DNA from: Areca catechu
Taxonomy: Eukaryota > Streptophyta > Magnoliopsida > Arecales > Arecaceae
Assembly: GCA_021397845.1 (NCBI GenBank)
Contig: CM038043.1
Span: 128,942,013-129,006,012 of the forward strand
Direction of reading: 5' to 3'
DNA length: 64,000 nt
How positions within the stretch are numbered: the stretch's first letter is position 1; each line of letters opens with the position of its first letter. The position numbers were made by a program, and so were the translations under genes. This document shows, one piece after another, positions 34,131-46,782 of the stretch. Below the pieces are notes generated by a model. The model was not told the DNA's origin. It was given only the letters and a program-made list of their open reading frames with translations, and searched no databases.

Positions 34131-35400
34131 GAGACTAATGGTAGATAAATTAGGATCTAGATCAATGAAAGCTCGCATCATAGGATATCCTAAGGAATCT
34201 ATATGATACTACATTTATTTCCAAAGGATCATAATATAATTATGAGCTGGCATGACACGTACTTTGAAAAATAATTTGTTTAGGATGGTAGTTGTGGAAT
34301 GTTAATTAATCTTGATGAAAATATCTCTGAAGAGGCACCCAGCTAGAAATCAGGTTGAACTAGATGAAATAGTAGATATAGTTGCTCCACCACTTCGTAA
34401 GTCTAGTAGGGTCTTTGGTCCTCTTAAAAGGTACTTAGGTATACTTATAGAGGACATAAAGAAAATATTTTTTATAGGAGATAAGTAACAAATAACCGAT
34501 CCTAAAACCTATGATGAGACAATGTTAGATATTGACTCTGAGAAATGGTTGAGTGCTATGAAATCAAAAATTGACTCAATGCACTCAAACCAAGTATGGT
34601 CCTTAGTGGATCCACCTGAGGGGATGTATCCATTGGATATAAATGGATATACAAAAGGAAGATAGGTGCAGATGGTAGTAAGATAGAGACCTATAAAGCT
34701 AGACTGGTGGCGAAAAGGTATAGTCAGCATGAAGGCATTAACCATAAGATACTTTTTCGTCGATAGCCATGCTGAAATCTATCTACATACTGCTTGCCAT
34801 TATAGCATTTTATGATTATGAAATATGGTAGGTGGATATGAAAACTACATTCCTTAATGGATTTTTCAAGGAAGATATCTATATGGAGTAGCCTTTGGGT
34901 TTCACTTCTAGTGATGGAGATCACAAGGTTTGTAAGTTACATCAATCCATTAATGGATTAAAGCAAGCTTCTCAGAGTTGGAATGCTCATTTCAATGATG
35001 CGATCAAATAATTTGATTTCATCAAGAACAAAGAGGAACCTTGTGTATACAAGAAGGTTAGTGAGAGGGCTGTGGCATTCTTTGTATTGTATATGAATGA
35101 CATCCTCATAATTAGAAATAATATTTCTATGTTAACTTTGATTAAAAGTTAGTTGTCTAAGGAATTCTCTATGAAAGACCTAGGTAAAGCATCTTATATT
35201 CTAGGAATAAAGGTCTATAGAGATAGATTGAATATGATACTTGGTCTTTCATAGAAATTATACATAGAGGAAGTACTGAAAAGATTTAGCATGAAGAATT
35301 CTAAGAGGGGATTATTATCCCTTAGGCATAGCATATATCTTTTCAAGAAGATGTCCTAGCACACCTTAGGAGATACAACGCATGAGCAAGATCCCATATG
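34131..35400 (+). pseudogene. Element G reverse transcriptase
   Basis: The linker and N-terminal RT run from about 34380 (EIVDIVAPPLRKS-like) through WLSAMKSKIDSMHSNQVWSL and KWIYKRKIGADG. YEIW.VDMKTTFLNGFFKED and LKQASQSWN follow (34815-34985). The catalytic box at 35092-35103 is YMND instead of YVDD, then SKEFSMKDLGKASYILG. The remaining part reaches SKIPYASI-like sequence at about 35385. Both changes in the box are G-to-A. Several stops are visible. Confidence 0.82.
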
Positions 35401-36054
35401 CTTCAATAATTGAGAGCCTTATGTATATCATATTATGTACTTGACCTGATATTGCCCTAACTATGAGTGTCACAAGCAGGTATTAGTCAAATCTAGATGA
35501 AGAGTATCCAATTGTTATGAAGAATATCCTTAAGTACTTAAGAAGAACTAAGAATTTATTCTTAGTCTTTGAAAAAAGTCTTGATTTATGGATAGAGGGA
35601 TACACTGATTTAGACTTTATATCTAATCCAAATAATAGAAGGTCTATATCAGGATATGTGTTTCTATGCAATGATGGTTCTACTTGCTGGAAAAGTTTTA
35701 AACAACCCATCATTACTGATTCTACCATGGAGAGAAGCTGCAAATAAAGCCTTATAGTACAAGAAATTTGTTGTAGAGCTTAGAGTGATGCCATCAGATG
35801 TCGTCTCCTTATTTTATAATAATAATAGTGCCATAGCCCTTGCTAAGGAGCCTAGGTCTTATTAGAAGTCCAAGCACATCGAGTAGTTGTTTCATATCAT
35901 ATACGACTACCTTGAGAAAATGTACATCAGGATATGAAAAGTAGACTCCACGGATAATGTCATAGATCTACTAACAAGGTAGTTGAGCTAACAGAAAATT
36001 AAAGTCCACCTTGAGAGGATGGGACTTAGATATATGGCCAATAGACTTTAGTGC
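35401..36054 (+). pseudogene. Element G RNase H
   Basis: It carries MKNILKYLRRTKNLFLVFEK and GYTDLDFISNPNNRRSISGY (35517-35747), a frameshifted ATMEAEYIA-type segment (about 35730-35760), then SKHIE(stop) and VIDLLTR. It ends at the PPT before the LTR. RNase H would remove genomic RNA; the frame is broken at least three times. Confidence 0.82.
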
Positions 36055-36065
36055 AAGTGGAAGAT

Positions 36066-38674
36066 TATTAGATGTATATCCTAGAAGTCAAGTCAGCATG
36101 ACATATTGTAATTTTTTTAGGATATAATTTTATACCTAATTCATTGAAATCAATAAAATTAGGCTTTATTATTTTCATTCATATCTAATGTGTCTATGAA
36201 TCATCCATAGAATTAATAGACAAGGACATATTCTCATTAGTTAAGAATTTGAGATACATGCCATTATAGATTAACTCCTAAAAGCTCTTGATCATTGGAT
36301 CATCACGAGGAAGGTAATTGATCCATCAAGATTGGTGCACAAATTACCTTCCTTTTGTGGACAAATCTTAAGTCTACAGTGTAGAGATACTGAAATGAGA
36401 GTGCAAGTAGTTATTAGAGAGCAATGGCACTGAGTATGACCAAGTTCGAGAAATCACATAGATGTCTACTCACTTGTTAGTGACTTTTCAAAATTATAGT
36501 TATGTGAGTTATTCTTTGACCTGCAATATCTCGACTACCATAGTAAGGTTGCTATAGTTTGACAGCACATTAACATGGTCTCGAGCCATTCGGGACCTTA
36601 TGGTGGTCATTGGCAGCAGTAGCTTCACTATAGGAGTAAAGTGTTCACTTATATAGGATCGTCGATCTTAGTAATGAAGGTATAATCCTATGTGACCTAA
36701 TTAACTAAGTTCTTGAATCTATGATCATAGTAGTGTGATATTGAAAAAGAGTTTTCATGGAAATCATAATTAGATTCAAGTTAATTAAGTTTGATATATG
36801 ATGGTGCTTAGAATTTGATGAGTTTTCATGATCTGCATCTTATCGAGATTTTCGATAGAGAAATTTGATCACATAGTAACTATACCTAGAGATTCATTTT
36901 TATTTTACTGGGTTGCCACGATATACTGCTAGGTGTCACTGATAGATTGTGAGAGCTCAATAGAATTGTTTTTAGATCAACGATTCAAGTTAGGGTTATG
37001 CTAAAATTATTTCAATCCATCAGAAGAGTTTTGATGATACTATGATAGAGATTGTAACAAGGATTGCTGAACTGGTACCGAAACCGTATCAGTGCATGTA
37101 TTAATCTTGGTGAATTGAGAAAAAAGTATCTTCCTCTTCCCTCTCAAGCAATAATCGCCGAACCGAACCTGAACCAAACCCAAACCAAGCCGAACCGAGC
37201 CCAAACCAAGCCGAACCAGGCCATACCATACCGAACAGACTCATACTAATCCAGTTTAGGTCAGTTTTTATGGTTCAGATCCCGAACCATTTTTAGGATT
37301 GAACCATATCGGTTCTTGATCGGTACGGTACGGTATACCCCGAATCGGGAGGTTCGGGATAGTATCATAAACTCGGGATTGTAGTATATCTCACTACCAG
37401 ATAGAATAGAATCTGAGAAATCATACACAATAAGAGTCAACTAACCATAAGCATGGATTTATGTAAGAGTTATATATTTAGTACCTGTAATTTTGACACC
37501 TACTAATTTTGGTATTTGCTAAAATTAGCACCTGCTAATTTTAACATTTATTAATTTTAGCTTGATGGACCAATTTATAAATATTGTAATAATTTTTGGC
37601 TTCATTATTTAACTTAATTAAATTAGATTTAGTTATTATTAACCTCATTTAAAGTTAATTGGATAGGTAATTCAAGTTTGATTTGAATTTTTGACTTAGT
37701 CAAATCGAGCTAACAACATTTTGATTTTGGTTAAATCCAGGTATGAAAAGGGTTTCAAACTTAGTATAAATTAGTCAAAATTAACTAGTAGCTAGAAAAC
37801 CTAGTTGACTAGGTCTCTCTTTTATCTCACGTAGAAACTAAGAGAAGAGCATGAAAATGCATGCCTCCTCTTGGCACACGCCGTGAGAAGAGGGAGGCAC
37901 CAAGTTGGCATCCCTTTTTCTCATCGGGATCTCTCTTCTATTAGATAAAATTGGACTTTTATTTAGTTTTGAAGTTTGATCAAATTAAATAAGAAATTAA
38001 TTTTATATGGATATTTAAGAGGTGTTTTTTAGGGGATTTTTTGTAGTTTTTAAGATGTGCAGAAACTATGCTGCATAGAATTAATTCTGACATAAATCCC
38101 TTCCAAAATTCATCTTAATTTTTTTTCTTCATGAAATATATAGTATAATACCTCTATGATAAGATAAAAGGTGAGATTTTCACAAAAAAATATCAAAAAA
38201 ATATTTATTTATTTATTTGGTATTTAATTTCTTGAGAAAAAAGAGAGAAAGCTATTGAATTCTAGTTTAGACTAGAAGAAGGTCTATCTTTGTGCTTGAA
38301 GAAAGACTTGCAAGGATCTAGCAGCCTAGGATTCTTAGTGATTCAGTAAAGAAAGCTCCATGTGGAAACCAGCACAAGTCGGGCACGTGCGCAACTCCAA
38401 CAAATCCTAATCAATCCATTTGATCTGATAAATCTGGTACTAGAAGTGGGAGTTAAGCGATCTAGGTAAGTGGATCCTTCATCTTATAATTTTATAAGAT
38501 TTTAGATCTGATATTATTATTATTCTAGCATATTAAAAGGTTAAATAGATGATTAATGATTTAATTTTAAATTAGCATACTTATGAAAATTGTTTTGCAT
38601 GATCTTTATTTCCATTGCATCCAGGATTTAGAATCTAGTTCTTCATGCTAGTCATTTATGAATGAATCCTAACA
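36066..38674 (+). repeat. Element G 3' LTR
   Basis: About 2.6 kb; the start is TATTAGATG (TG mutated to TA) and the end CCTAACA. It is collinear with 16469-18125, then continues through sequence that the 5' LTR lost. It contains the extra insertion at 37057-37374. Confidence 0.85.
37057..37374. mobile_element. 318-bp insertion in the G 3' LTR, MITE-like
   Basis: Absent from both copies of the G 5' LTR, which read GAGATTATAGTATATC across the site. Here GAGATTGTA (37048-37056) and GGGATTGTA (37375-37383) flank it, a 9-bp duplication with one mismatch. The interior is rich in CCGAACC, GGTACCG and GGTTCGG repeats. A 9-bp duplication suits Mutator-type non-autonomous elements; the termini are not clear inverted repeats. 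The 61-residue frame at 37064-37249 comes from the repeats. Confidence 0.65.
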
Positions 38675-38869
38675 CCGAGCTCACCCAAGACTTTTAGGCA
38701 CACCTCTACTTCCATGATCCAAGAGTTTGGTGGCTGCTTCGCACAAGAGGGAGAGAGGCTTCATCATAGATAGAGATAGCTAGTGAACTGGGGAGAAACA
38801 TTATTTATAGTAAGGTCAAAGATTATCAGAGTTCTAAGTGCATGGGATGGGTGCCCCATCCAACTGCTC

Positions 38870-39700
38870 CTGATGATAGGTGTCAAATTGCATAACCTTA
38901 GCGATGTGGTAAGGTCCTTCCTAATTGGATAAGAGTTTCCCTTGCTCTATCAACTGATTGACTGTAGCCTTCCAAAGAACTAGGTCTTCAAGGTGGAACT
39001 ACTTCTTGACTCTAGAGTCGAAGTAGCGAGCTACTCGTCATTGATGGATTGCCTTTCTGATTTGAGTCTTCTCTCTAACTTCCTTAAAGAGGTCAAGGTT
39101 CGCTCTAAGGTCTTCAATATTTCGGTGCTCATTGTAGGCCTAGACCCTATATGAGGGCAAGCCTAACTCCAAAGGGATAATTGCTCTAATTCCATAGGCG
39201 AGGTTGAACATAGTCTCCCTATTTGGAAGTCAGTATGTCATCTGGTAGGCCCAAAGGGTACTATATAGTTTGTCTACCTAAAGCCCCTTGGTTTTATCAA
39301 GGTGAATCTTCAGACTATGCAGGATGGTGCAATTGGTAACCTCTATTTCCCCATTTTATTTGTGGGTGCATGATAGAGGTATACTGGTGAATGATTTGCA
39401 AATCTTTGCAGAATTCATCAAAGGATGTGTTGTCAAACTATCGGTTGTTGTTGGTGATGATCATCCGAGGTAAGCCAAACCAACAAATAATGGATGTCTA
39501 GACAAAACTATGAGCTACCTTATTAGTGACCCAGGCTAGGGGTTCCGCTTCTATCCATTTAGTGAAGTAGTTGATGACAATGATAAGGAACTTCCTTTGC
39601 TCAGGGGGGCTGGTGGAAACAAGCCAAGGATATCAATTCCCCACCGTGCAAAGGATTAGGATGAATGGAGTCGCAAAGGCCCGAACATTGTAAGCACAGG
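38870..39700 (-). pseudogene. Element F integrase core and C-terminal domain
   Basis: On the minus strand from about 39640: FLIVIINYFTKWIEAEPLA, then IICWFGLPRMIITNNNR(stop)FDN, in which the second core aspartate (family: IITDNG) is Asn. Further on come NRRV-like QRVARYFDSRVK, FHLEDLVLWK and a degraded NWEGPYxV segment (about 38900-39000). The integrase would insert the cDNA; many stops make this a relic. Confidence 0.8.
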
Positions 39701-40260
39701 GAAGTAAGTGGGATAGCCTATAGAGATCTCACTCAAGTGGTAAGCTATAAAAGACTCAATTCAGGAAGCTCTTGGTGTGTTTTTAGGTAAGAGCAAGAAG
39801 AGGGTTCATTTATGGTGGAAGGAACGGGCTTTTGAGAAGAGTGGATTCTCAGTTCCGTTCCATTATTTTTTCTTGTTCTTCTCGTTATATCCTTGCTATG
39901 GCCTTTCTGACTTACTTGGAGGGTCTCAAGGAACCAATTATAGGTGTGTACTTGACACTTAAGGATAGAGAATGATGATTGGCATATTCTGGCTATTACA
40001 TGCATGCTCAGGATGGGAGATCATGCCATGGTAGGTGAGGTAGGCAGTGGTGGCTGGGATGACATATCCTTGTGATGGGACATCCCTCACATGGCGAACA
40101 TTAATGGCACTATACCTAGAGCATGTGCGACTGGATGGACAGGACATGCCTGGTAGTGGTTGACATGCATGTAAGAAATTGGTGGGCATGCACTTCTGTG
40201 TCCACACAGTGAGGTATTGGGAGGTAGCCTCATTACTTGAGCTAGCTGACACATGTCTGG
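39701..40260. other. Unplaced 560-bp block inside the F integrase
   Basis: Between the HHCC module (about 40260-40400) and the core (39640) I expect about 50 residues, not 560 bp. The block has no Gypsy motifs on either strand, and frames of 86-97 residues at 39745-40252 look random. It is probably a small insertion, but I see no clear ends or duplication. Confidence 0.4.
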
Positions 40261-40700
40261 AGTGGGTTGGAGCTTGGTTGCCTTGCTGGACTATTGAACC
40301 CTAATGTATCAGATAGTATCTAAATGAATGTCGGGCCAGTAGTATCCGTGTCGAAGGATCTTATACACCAGGGCCCATCCTCTAAGGTGATTTCCATAGA
40401 TGCCTTCATGGACCTCATGCAAGGCATAATTATCTTTTGCATGTCGAAGGTAGTGTATGAGCATCATCAAGTAGGATCACCTGTATAGCTTTCCTTTGAT
40501 CATTATATACTGGACCAAGTGACTCTTGATCTGGCAAGCCTTGGTCTGATCCTAGGTAGCTGTCCATCTCTCAATTACTGTATTAATGGGTCCTTCAACA
40601 TGGCTTGCGATCTACCTACATCACAAGGGCTGGCTCACTCTCAATGTTAGGCTTCTCCAAATTCTCCATGTATGCCTCCATATGAATCTTCAGATATTCC
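40260..40700 (-). pseudogene. Element F integrase zinc-binding (HHCC) module
   Basis: The minus strand gives LREVHEGIYGNHLRGWALVYKI and LRHGYYWPDIHLDTI, the Tat-type HHCC module (HEG...H...YYWP). The CxxC part that should follow falls at the start of the unplaced block. It is continuous with RNase H at 40705 through a broken linker. Confidence 0.75.
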
Positions 40701-40704
40701 ATAG

Positions 40705-41000
40705 TCACCAGTCTTGACAAGAGGTCTGTCCAAGATTCTCCATCCTGGGTAGCTGCACAATCTCAAAAGAGAGAAAATAAGAGGTTAGTTCTTTGACCTT
40801 TTTCAAGTACTTTCCCATAGTGGAAGCCTTGGCTTCGTACTTCCTACGAACCTGGCCTACGACTAGTTGGGAGTTGTTGAGGACTTTGAGGTGCTGTACT
40901 CCCAACTCATAAGCCAATCTTAGCCCTGCCAGAAGTGCTTTGTACTCAATCTCGTTGTTCAAAGTCTTGAAGTCGAAATGAAGGGCTTGCTCATTGATGA
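40705..41000 (-). pseudogene. Element F RNase H (Tat type)
   Basis: The frame at 40705-40962 reads NNEIEYKALLAGLRLAYELG, then LKVLNNSQLVVGQVRRKYEA and KVKELTSYFLSFEIVQLPRM. This is the second, archaeal-like RNase H found in Tat-lineage Gypsy elements. The expected SDSQLV is NNSQLV (aspartate to Asn). It ends in a frameshift where the ENxxADxLA tail should be. Confidence 0.85.
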
Positions 41001-42660
41001 TGCCATCTGGGCTGGCAAGGATAATCCCAGCTCCAGACAGAGCCTCTTACGTCAAATGCCCCATCAACATGTATCATCCAAACATTACCCACCAGGATAG
41101 GGGCTGCTACTATATTTCTATCTCTACTTCGACCTCTTTAAGAAGTATGCATTTCATGAGAAAGTCAGCTAGTGCCTGTGTTTTGATGAAGGGTCATGGG
41201 CGGTAGTAGAGTCAAACTCTCTAAACTCCACTACCCACTTGATGATCTTTCTTAAAGTGTCTAGCTTTTAGGGGACCGACCTCAAGGGTTGGTCAGTTAA
41301 GACGATGATAGAATGCAACTAGAAATAGGGCTGGAGTCGATGAGATGAGATTAGGAGAGCATAGATGACTTTCTCCATCTTCGGGTCACAGGTCCTGTGC
41401 CTTTAATAGCCTATTAGTGCAGTACATTAGCTTTTGTATGCCTTCCTCCTAAACAAGAACCGAACTTATCATGACCAGGGATATAGCTAGATACAGGTAT
41501 AGCATTTCTACTTCCTCCAGCCTAGTCAAGAAAGGAGTAGTGAGAGGTATGTGTGAAGTTCCTTGAAGGCAGTTTAGCACTCGATCAAGTAAAAGTCCTT
41601 GATCTATCTTAAGGCTTTAAAGAAGAGCAAGAACTTGTTGCTGACCGAGCGATGAACCTGCTAAGTATGGCTATCTGCCCTGCAAGGCATTGCACTTCCT
41701 TTCAGGTCCTGGGTGGCAACATCTCCAAGATAGCCTAAAGCTTTTCTAGATTGGTTTTATTCCATGGTGGGAGACCATGAAATCTAAGAACTTTCTAAAA
41801 GATATGCTAAAGGCACACTTGGCTAGTTTGAGCCTAATCAAGTAGTCCCTTAAGGTTTGGAATGTCTCCTCAAAGTCAACCACATGATGCTCTACCTGTA
41901 GGCTCTTTACTAGCATGTTGTTAACATATACTTCGATGTTGTAGCCAATCTGGTCTTTGAAGACTTTGTTGACGAGATGTTAGCATGTGGCTCTTGCATT
42001 CTTCAGGCTAAAGGGCACACTTTATAGCAATAGGGCCCTTAGTCTGTGATGAAGGATGTCTTTTCCTCATCCTTCGGAGCCATCTGGGTTTGATTATATT
42101 CGAAGAAAGCATCTACAAAATTGAGTAACTTGTATCCCGATGTATAATTGATCGGTTGATCTATCCAAGGTAGAGAAAAATCATCTTTTGGATAGGCTTT
42201 ATTTAAATCAGTAAAATCTATACATACCCATCATTTGCTGCTTGCCTTCTTGATGACCACCACATTTGTTGGCTATTCAGGGTAGTCAAATTCTCAGATG
42301 AACCTAGTGGTTAGTAGCTTGTCGACTTCTTTCTTGATGGCTTGCTGGCGCTTAGGAGCAAAGCACCCTTCTTCTACTTTATCGATTTATAGAAAGGATC
42401 AACATGCAGCTAATGCACCATCACCTTCGATCTACGTCGGGCATGTCAAAGGCGGTCCATGCAAAAACATCTACATGGGCTTTCAAGAAGGTGAGGAGTT
42501 GATCATACGAGGCCTCTTTTAGCTAAGACCTGATCTGGTCATTTCGAGTTAAGTAACGATTATCAAGGAAAAATGAGAGAAGCTCTTCTACTAGGCAACC
42601 TCGTTGCTCAACCTGCTTATCTCTAAAATTAAGGCTATCAATAGGTAATGCTTCTTGGGA
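41001..42660 (-). pseudogene. Element F reverse transcriptase
   Basis: This is a Gypsy RT on the minus strand. VVVIKKASSK and KWxMCxDF-like traces occur at about 42215-42260, and the catalytic box at 41917-41928 reads YVNN (family YVDD) followed by MLVK. Then come the TFQTLRDYLIRLKLAKCAFS-like segment (about 41815-41860) and FLDFMVSHHGIKPI-like sequence (about 41760-41790). Both aspartates of the box are Asn, by G-to-A. Element E inserted between protease and RT at 42665. Confidence 0.78.
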
Positions 42661-42665
42661 CTTCT

Positions 42666-44920
42666 TGAAAGCAAAAATGGGTTGCCAGTGCCTACACTAA
42701 GCATGCAACAGTGCAAGGAGTAGGTATGTATTTTAAAATAGCAGCGGAAATAACCCTACTCCACACAGGATCTAACATTTTCAAGATGCATGTACAGGCA
42801 AAAGAAGGCATGAAATGGGCATGTAATATTTATAAACAATTTAATAAACTTAGATCTAGGCATGCATGAAAAATAAAAACACAAATTTTACCTTATTCCT
42901 GCTTGGAATAAAGTAGGGATAACTGCTGGAATAGCTAAAATATTTGGAATAACCTTATTCCAGTCTTCTTCTTCCAACAACCGTTTGGAATGATTTTCTT
43001 CCTCTCTTCCAAGTGCAGCAAACCCAAACCAAAAATGGAAATCTTTTGGTCTCTCCTCCTACAACAACGGCAAGGCAAATTCTTGATAGAGCTTGCTTCA
43101 AAAGAGAGCTTTTGGATCGATCTACCAACAACGTTGAAGTCCCCTTCACCCAGAAATTTCAAAACAGGAATTTTGCAACCAAAAACAGAGCAAACAAAAT
43201 AGCAGCTATGGAGGTAGATTTGGCTCACAGGTGCTTAAGAGAACACCCTCTAGAAAGGAGACACGCCTGGGCTTCCTTTGATCTGGCTTCTCATGGATGC
43301 TAGTTGCCGAAAAGCTCTTGAAACGGTGAGAGGGGAGGAAGGAAAACAGAACACTATGTTCTGTAATTTGTTTTCTCCAAAACAAAGTTTCTTCCACCGA
43401 TTGAGCACCAACAAAAACAGGGAATCAAATAATTGTTTCACTCTCAATCTCTCAACATATGCCCAGGCCCAAAAACACCGGTGGAAAGGATGGTGGAAGC
43501 TTTCTAAAGAAGAACTCTCTATGAATTTTTCACTACCTAGAAATTTATCCAGCGAGAAACATAAAACCGGTCATTTTGGGAGCTGAGAAGACCTACTAAG
43601 AATTCGATAGGCCACCAGGTATAAGAATGAATCAAATTCATTATTAATGAAGCAATGAAGAGCCTTAAAATACCGATTTAATTCTAGCCAAAAAATGAGT
43701 GAAACGGGAAAGGAAAAGACCAATGTTTGCCTAAGCCTTTTTACCGTGTTGATTGGTTATTACCTTGTTGATGGGTTAAAATCGGTTCGCAACTGGTTCA
43801 AAAAACCCAAACCAGTTCTAAATTGGTTCACCAAATAATTAGATCAAAATCTAATTTAAAAAAGGCTTGGTCAAGTTCTGGTTACCTAGGAACAATTCCC
43901 GGTGGACCCGAACAATTTCTGATCGACCCAAAACCGGGTCAATCCAATGTGTGCTCAATCAAACCATTACCAAAATGATTCCTAATCATAAATCGGTACC
44001 TGGATCAGGGAGAAATTCTCTATGGCATGTGACCTCATAGGTTCGAACCTAGGCGATAGCACTGGAATAATTCCAGTACCAACACAAGATACCATCTAGC
44101 AATGGATCCCGGCATCCATATAGGTCGAAGATGAGAGAGAAATCAATCGAACCTCTGGCATACGGTTACCATATAATTCATCCCTTTGACCTCGAATGCT
44201 CAGGATGACCTAGGGTTAGACTGCCAACCCTAGCTGAGTCAATCCACAATATGTCTCAACCTCGCAAGTCCAGTGACTCCTCATTGGGACTACCCCGGCC
44301 AAGGATTTGCTAAATTGAGACACTGTGAGACATTCAATCCAAACTATTTGGATAGGTCAATTCCATCTTGGTCCACCATTGCTCTACAAGTACTTACCTG
44401 TACCCAGAAACCTTCCGTCACCAGATTAGAAATCCGAGTAGTCCAGCACCAAAGCACAGGGAGTTGCTTACAAGCTACCATGATGACCTTAGGTCGGAGG
44501 GACACATATACCCATATCCAATCGTAAGTATCCCTTTGGTAGAAAAAGGGACTATATGGAGTCACGTTCAATGAGATATCATATATCCCACTTGCATATC
44601 ACATCAGTGTCACCACACTCCTTTGGTCAACAGGACAACCAAACGATGTGAACCACAACAACCTATACTTAATACATTGCTGTCCAGTACAATGTATCCT
44701 TTGATCGTGAACCAGGTTTAAGGACCACTCGATATATCTTTTCTATATCGAAGTCAATGTAGTCCTAAGAACTTCATCACATGAAAAAGAGTTCATTACA
44801 GGAAAAAATCAGAATGTGATGAGCTGCCAAAATAATATTTATTAATTCATACAAAAAGTACAATACTCAGCTCAATCGCCTACAGCCTAGACGATTAGCT
44901 TTGGAACATAATTCCCAACA
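42666..44920 (-). repeat. Element E 3' LTR
   Basis: 2255 bp; plus-strand ends TGAAAGCAAAAATGGG and CATAATTCCCAACA. It is similar throughout to 50477-52740. Parallel open frames in both LTRs (for example 42935-43586) are LTR sequence, not genes. Confidence 0.95.
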
Positions 44921-44930
44921 ACTCCCACTT
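44921..44930 (-). other. Element E polypurine tract
   Basis: The minus strand reads AAGTGGGAGT directly before the 3' LTR, the usual Tork-type PPT. Confidence 0.85.
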
Positions 44931-45625
44931 ATACTAAAGCTAATCAGAACAGTATCTAATATCCATTTTCCTTTTACAAAAATCGAACTCTTTTATTCCG
45001 AGGGCTTTAGTGAAAATGTCGGCCAGATTTTCCTTTCCATCGATCTTCATAAGATTGATGTCGCCTCGTTTTATGATCTCTCGTACGAGGTGGTAGCGCT
45101 GCAGAATATGCTTGGTGCGGTGATGAGCTTTCGGCTCCTTAGCTTGAGCAATGGCTCCAGTGCTGTCACAGTACACTGGAACAGGACCATCTAGGGAAGA
45201 TGCCACCCTAGCTCTCCAAGGAATTTCCATAACCACATGGCTTCCTTCACTGTATTTGATGCTGTAAGGTACTCTACCTCGCATACCGAGTCTGCAACTG
45301 TCGCCTGCTTGGAACTTTTCTAGTATATCGCTCCTCCATTTAAGGTAAATACAAATCCTGACACACTCTTGCTATCATCTCTGTCTGACTAGAAACTGGA
45401 GTCAGTATACCCCACAAGTTTCAAGTCAGATTCTCCATAAATCAGCCATTGGTCTTTAGTATTTCTTAAATACTTCAAGATGGACTTAACCACCTTCCAA
45501 TGCGCCTCACCTGGGTCAGATTGGTATCTGCTCACTAATCCTAGTGAGTATGCCATGTCTGGTCTAGTACATGTCATAGCATACATGATAGAGCCTACTG
45601 CAGAAGCATAAGGTACTCTACTCAT
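44931..45625 (-). pseudogene. Element E RNase H and RT C-terminus
   Basis: The frame at 45389-45625 gives SRVPYASAVGSIMYAMTCTR, PDMAYSLGLVSRYQ and VKSILKYLRNTKDQWL. A stop (family: SQF/SDxDDxKS) follows, then 44940-45284 with PVYCDSTGAIAQAKEPKAHH, RTKHILQRYHLVREII and NLADIFTKALGIKEF. The CDST aspartate is present. The frame shift relative to RT is near 45625. Confidence 0.9.
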
Positions 45626-46782
45626 GCGCTCTCTTTCCTCAGGAGTTGTCGCACAATCCTTCCTTGAAAGAGTAATTCCAGAACCATCAAAAGATAACCT
45701 TTTTTAGAATTTTCCATGCTGAACCGTTTCAACATCGTATCAATGTACGTAGACTGGGATAATCCCAAAAGCCTCTTAGATCTATCTCTATAGATCTTCA
45801 TACCCAGTATGTAAGAAGCTTCACCCAAGTCCTTCATGGAGAACTGAGATGATAACCAGACCTTTATTCCTTGTAATGCTGCGACATCATTCCCGATTAA
45901 GAGAATGTCATCAACATACAGTACCAGGAATACAATCACAGAACCATTAACCCACTTATAGATGCATGGTTCTTCTCCGTTCCTAATAAAGCCATACGAT
46001 TTGATACACCTATCAAATCGTAAGTTCCAACTTCGAGATGCTTGCTTGAGTCCATAAATGGACCTCTACAGCTTGCATACTTTTAACTCATCTGAGGATG
46101 TGATCCCTTTAGGCTGTATCATATACACCTCTTCTTCCAACTCCCCATTTAAGAAAGTAGTTCGGACATCCATCTGCCAGATCTCATAATCAAAATATGC
46201 TGCTAAAGCAAGCATGATCCGAATGGACTTGAGCATTACCACAGGGAAGAAAGTCTCATCATAATCGATACCATATCGCTGACGATAGCCCTTGGCAACC
46301 AAACAGGCTTTATAGGTTTCCACCTTCCCATCTGCACCCCTTTTTCTCTTGAAGATCCACTTGCACCCGATGGGTTTTGTCCCTTCAGGTGGATCAACTA
46401 ATGTCCATACATTGTTGATCTCCATGGACTCCATTTCAGATCGCATGGCTCCAAGCCATGCCTCAGAGTCAGATCTCTGAAGTGCATCCATATAGATGAT
46501 TGGATCCTCATTGTTCTCGTCGATCTCAATGGAATCGCCATCCTGGACCAAGAAATCGTAGTATCTGTCCGGCTGATGCGGTACTCTACCGGATCTCCTA
46601 ATAATGGATTCTGGGTGTGATCCAATCACAGCCAGTTCTATGATGTCCTTAGAGTGTGCAGGTTCTTCTACTGGCTGAACTTCACCAAGTTCAATCTTAA
46701 AGGCTACAGTCCCTTCTCCAAGGAACTCTTTTTCTAAAAAAATAGCCTTAAGAGCGATGAACACTTTCTGTTCATCCTCCAA
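45622..46782 (-). pseudogene. Element E reverse transcriptase and linker
   Basis: The frame at 46066-46782 runs from the IN-RT linker (RRSGRVPHQPDRYYDF) into RT: SEAWLGAMRSEMESMEINNV, GCKWIFKRKRGADGK, RQRYGIDYDETFFPV and WQMDVRTTFLNG. A TAG stop (from CAG) follows at about 46063, then in the same frame 45622-45939 with VLYVDDILLIGND, in which the catalytic YVDD (45907-45918) is intact, and FSMKDLGEASYILGMKIYRD. If the stop were absent, the RT fold would be complete up to the frameshift at 45625. Confidence 0.92.

Larger units (their letters stand above)
30166..38674 (+). mobile_element. Element G: Tork-like Copia retrotransposon (5' LTR begins at 16469)
   Basis: PBS, gag, PR, IN, RT and RNase H are in Copia order on the plus strand, followed by a PPT (36055-36065, AAGTGGAAGAT) and a 2.6-kb 3' LTR ending CCTAACA at 38674. 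Target duplications are CTGAG before the 5' LTR (16464-16468) and CCGAG after the 3' LTR (38675-38679), one transition apart. Inserted into Gypsy F downstream of its integrase. Confidence 0.85.

Noticed and set aside
42935..43586. Overlapping open frames that recur at 50744-51407, looking like a conserved gene pair
   Set aside because: They are the two LTR copies of element E; conservation comes from LTR duplication.
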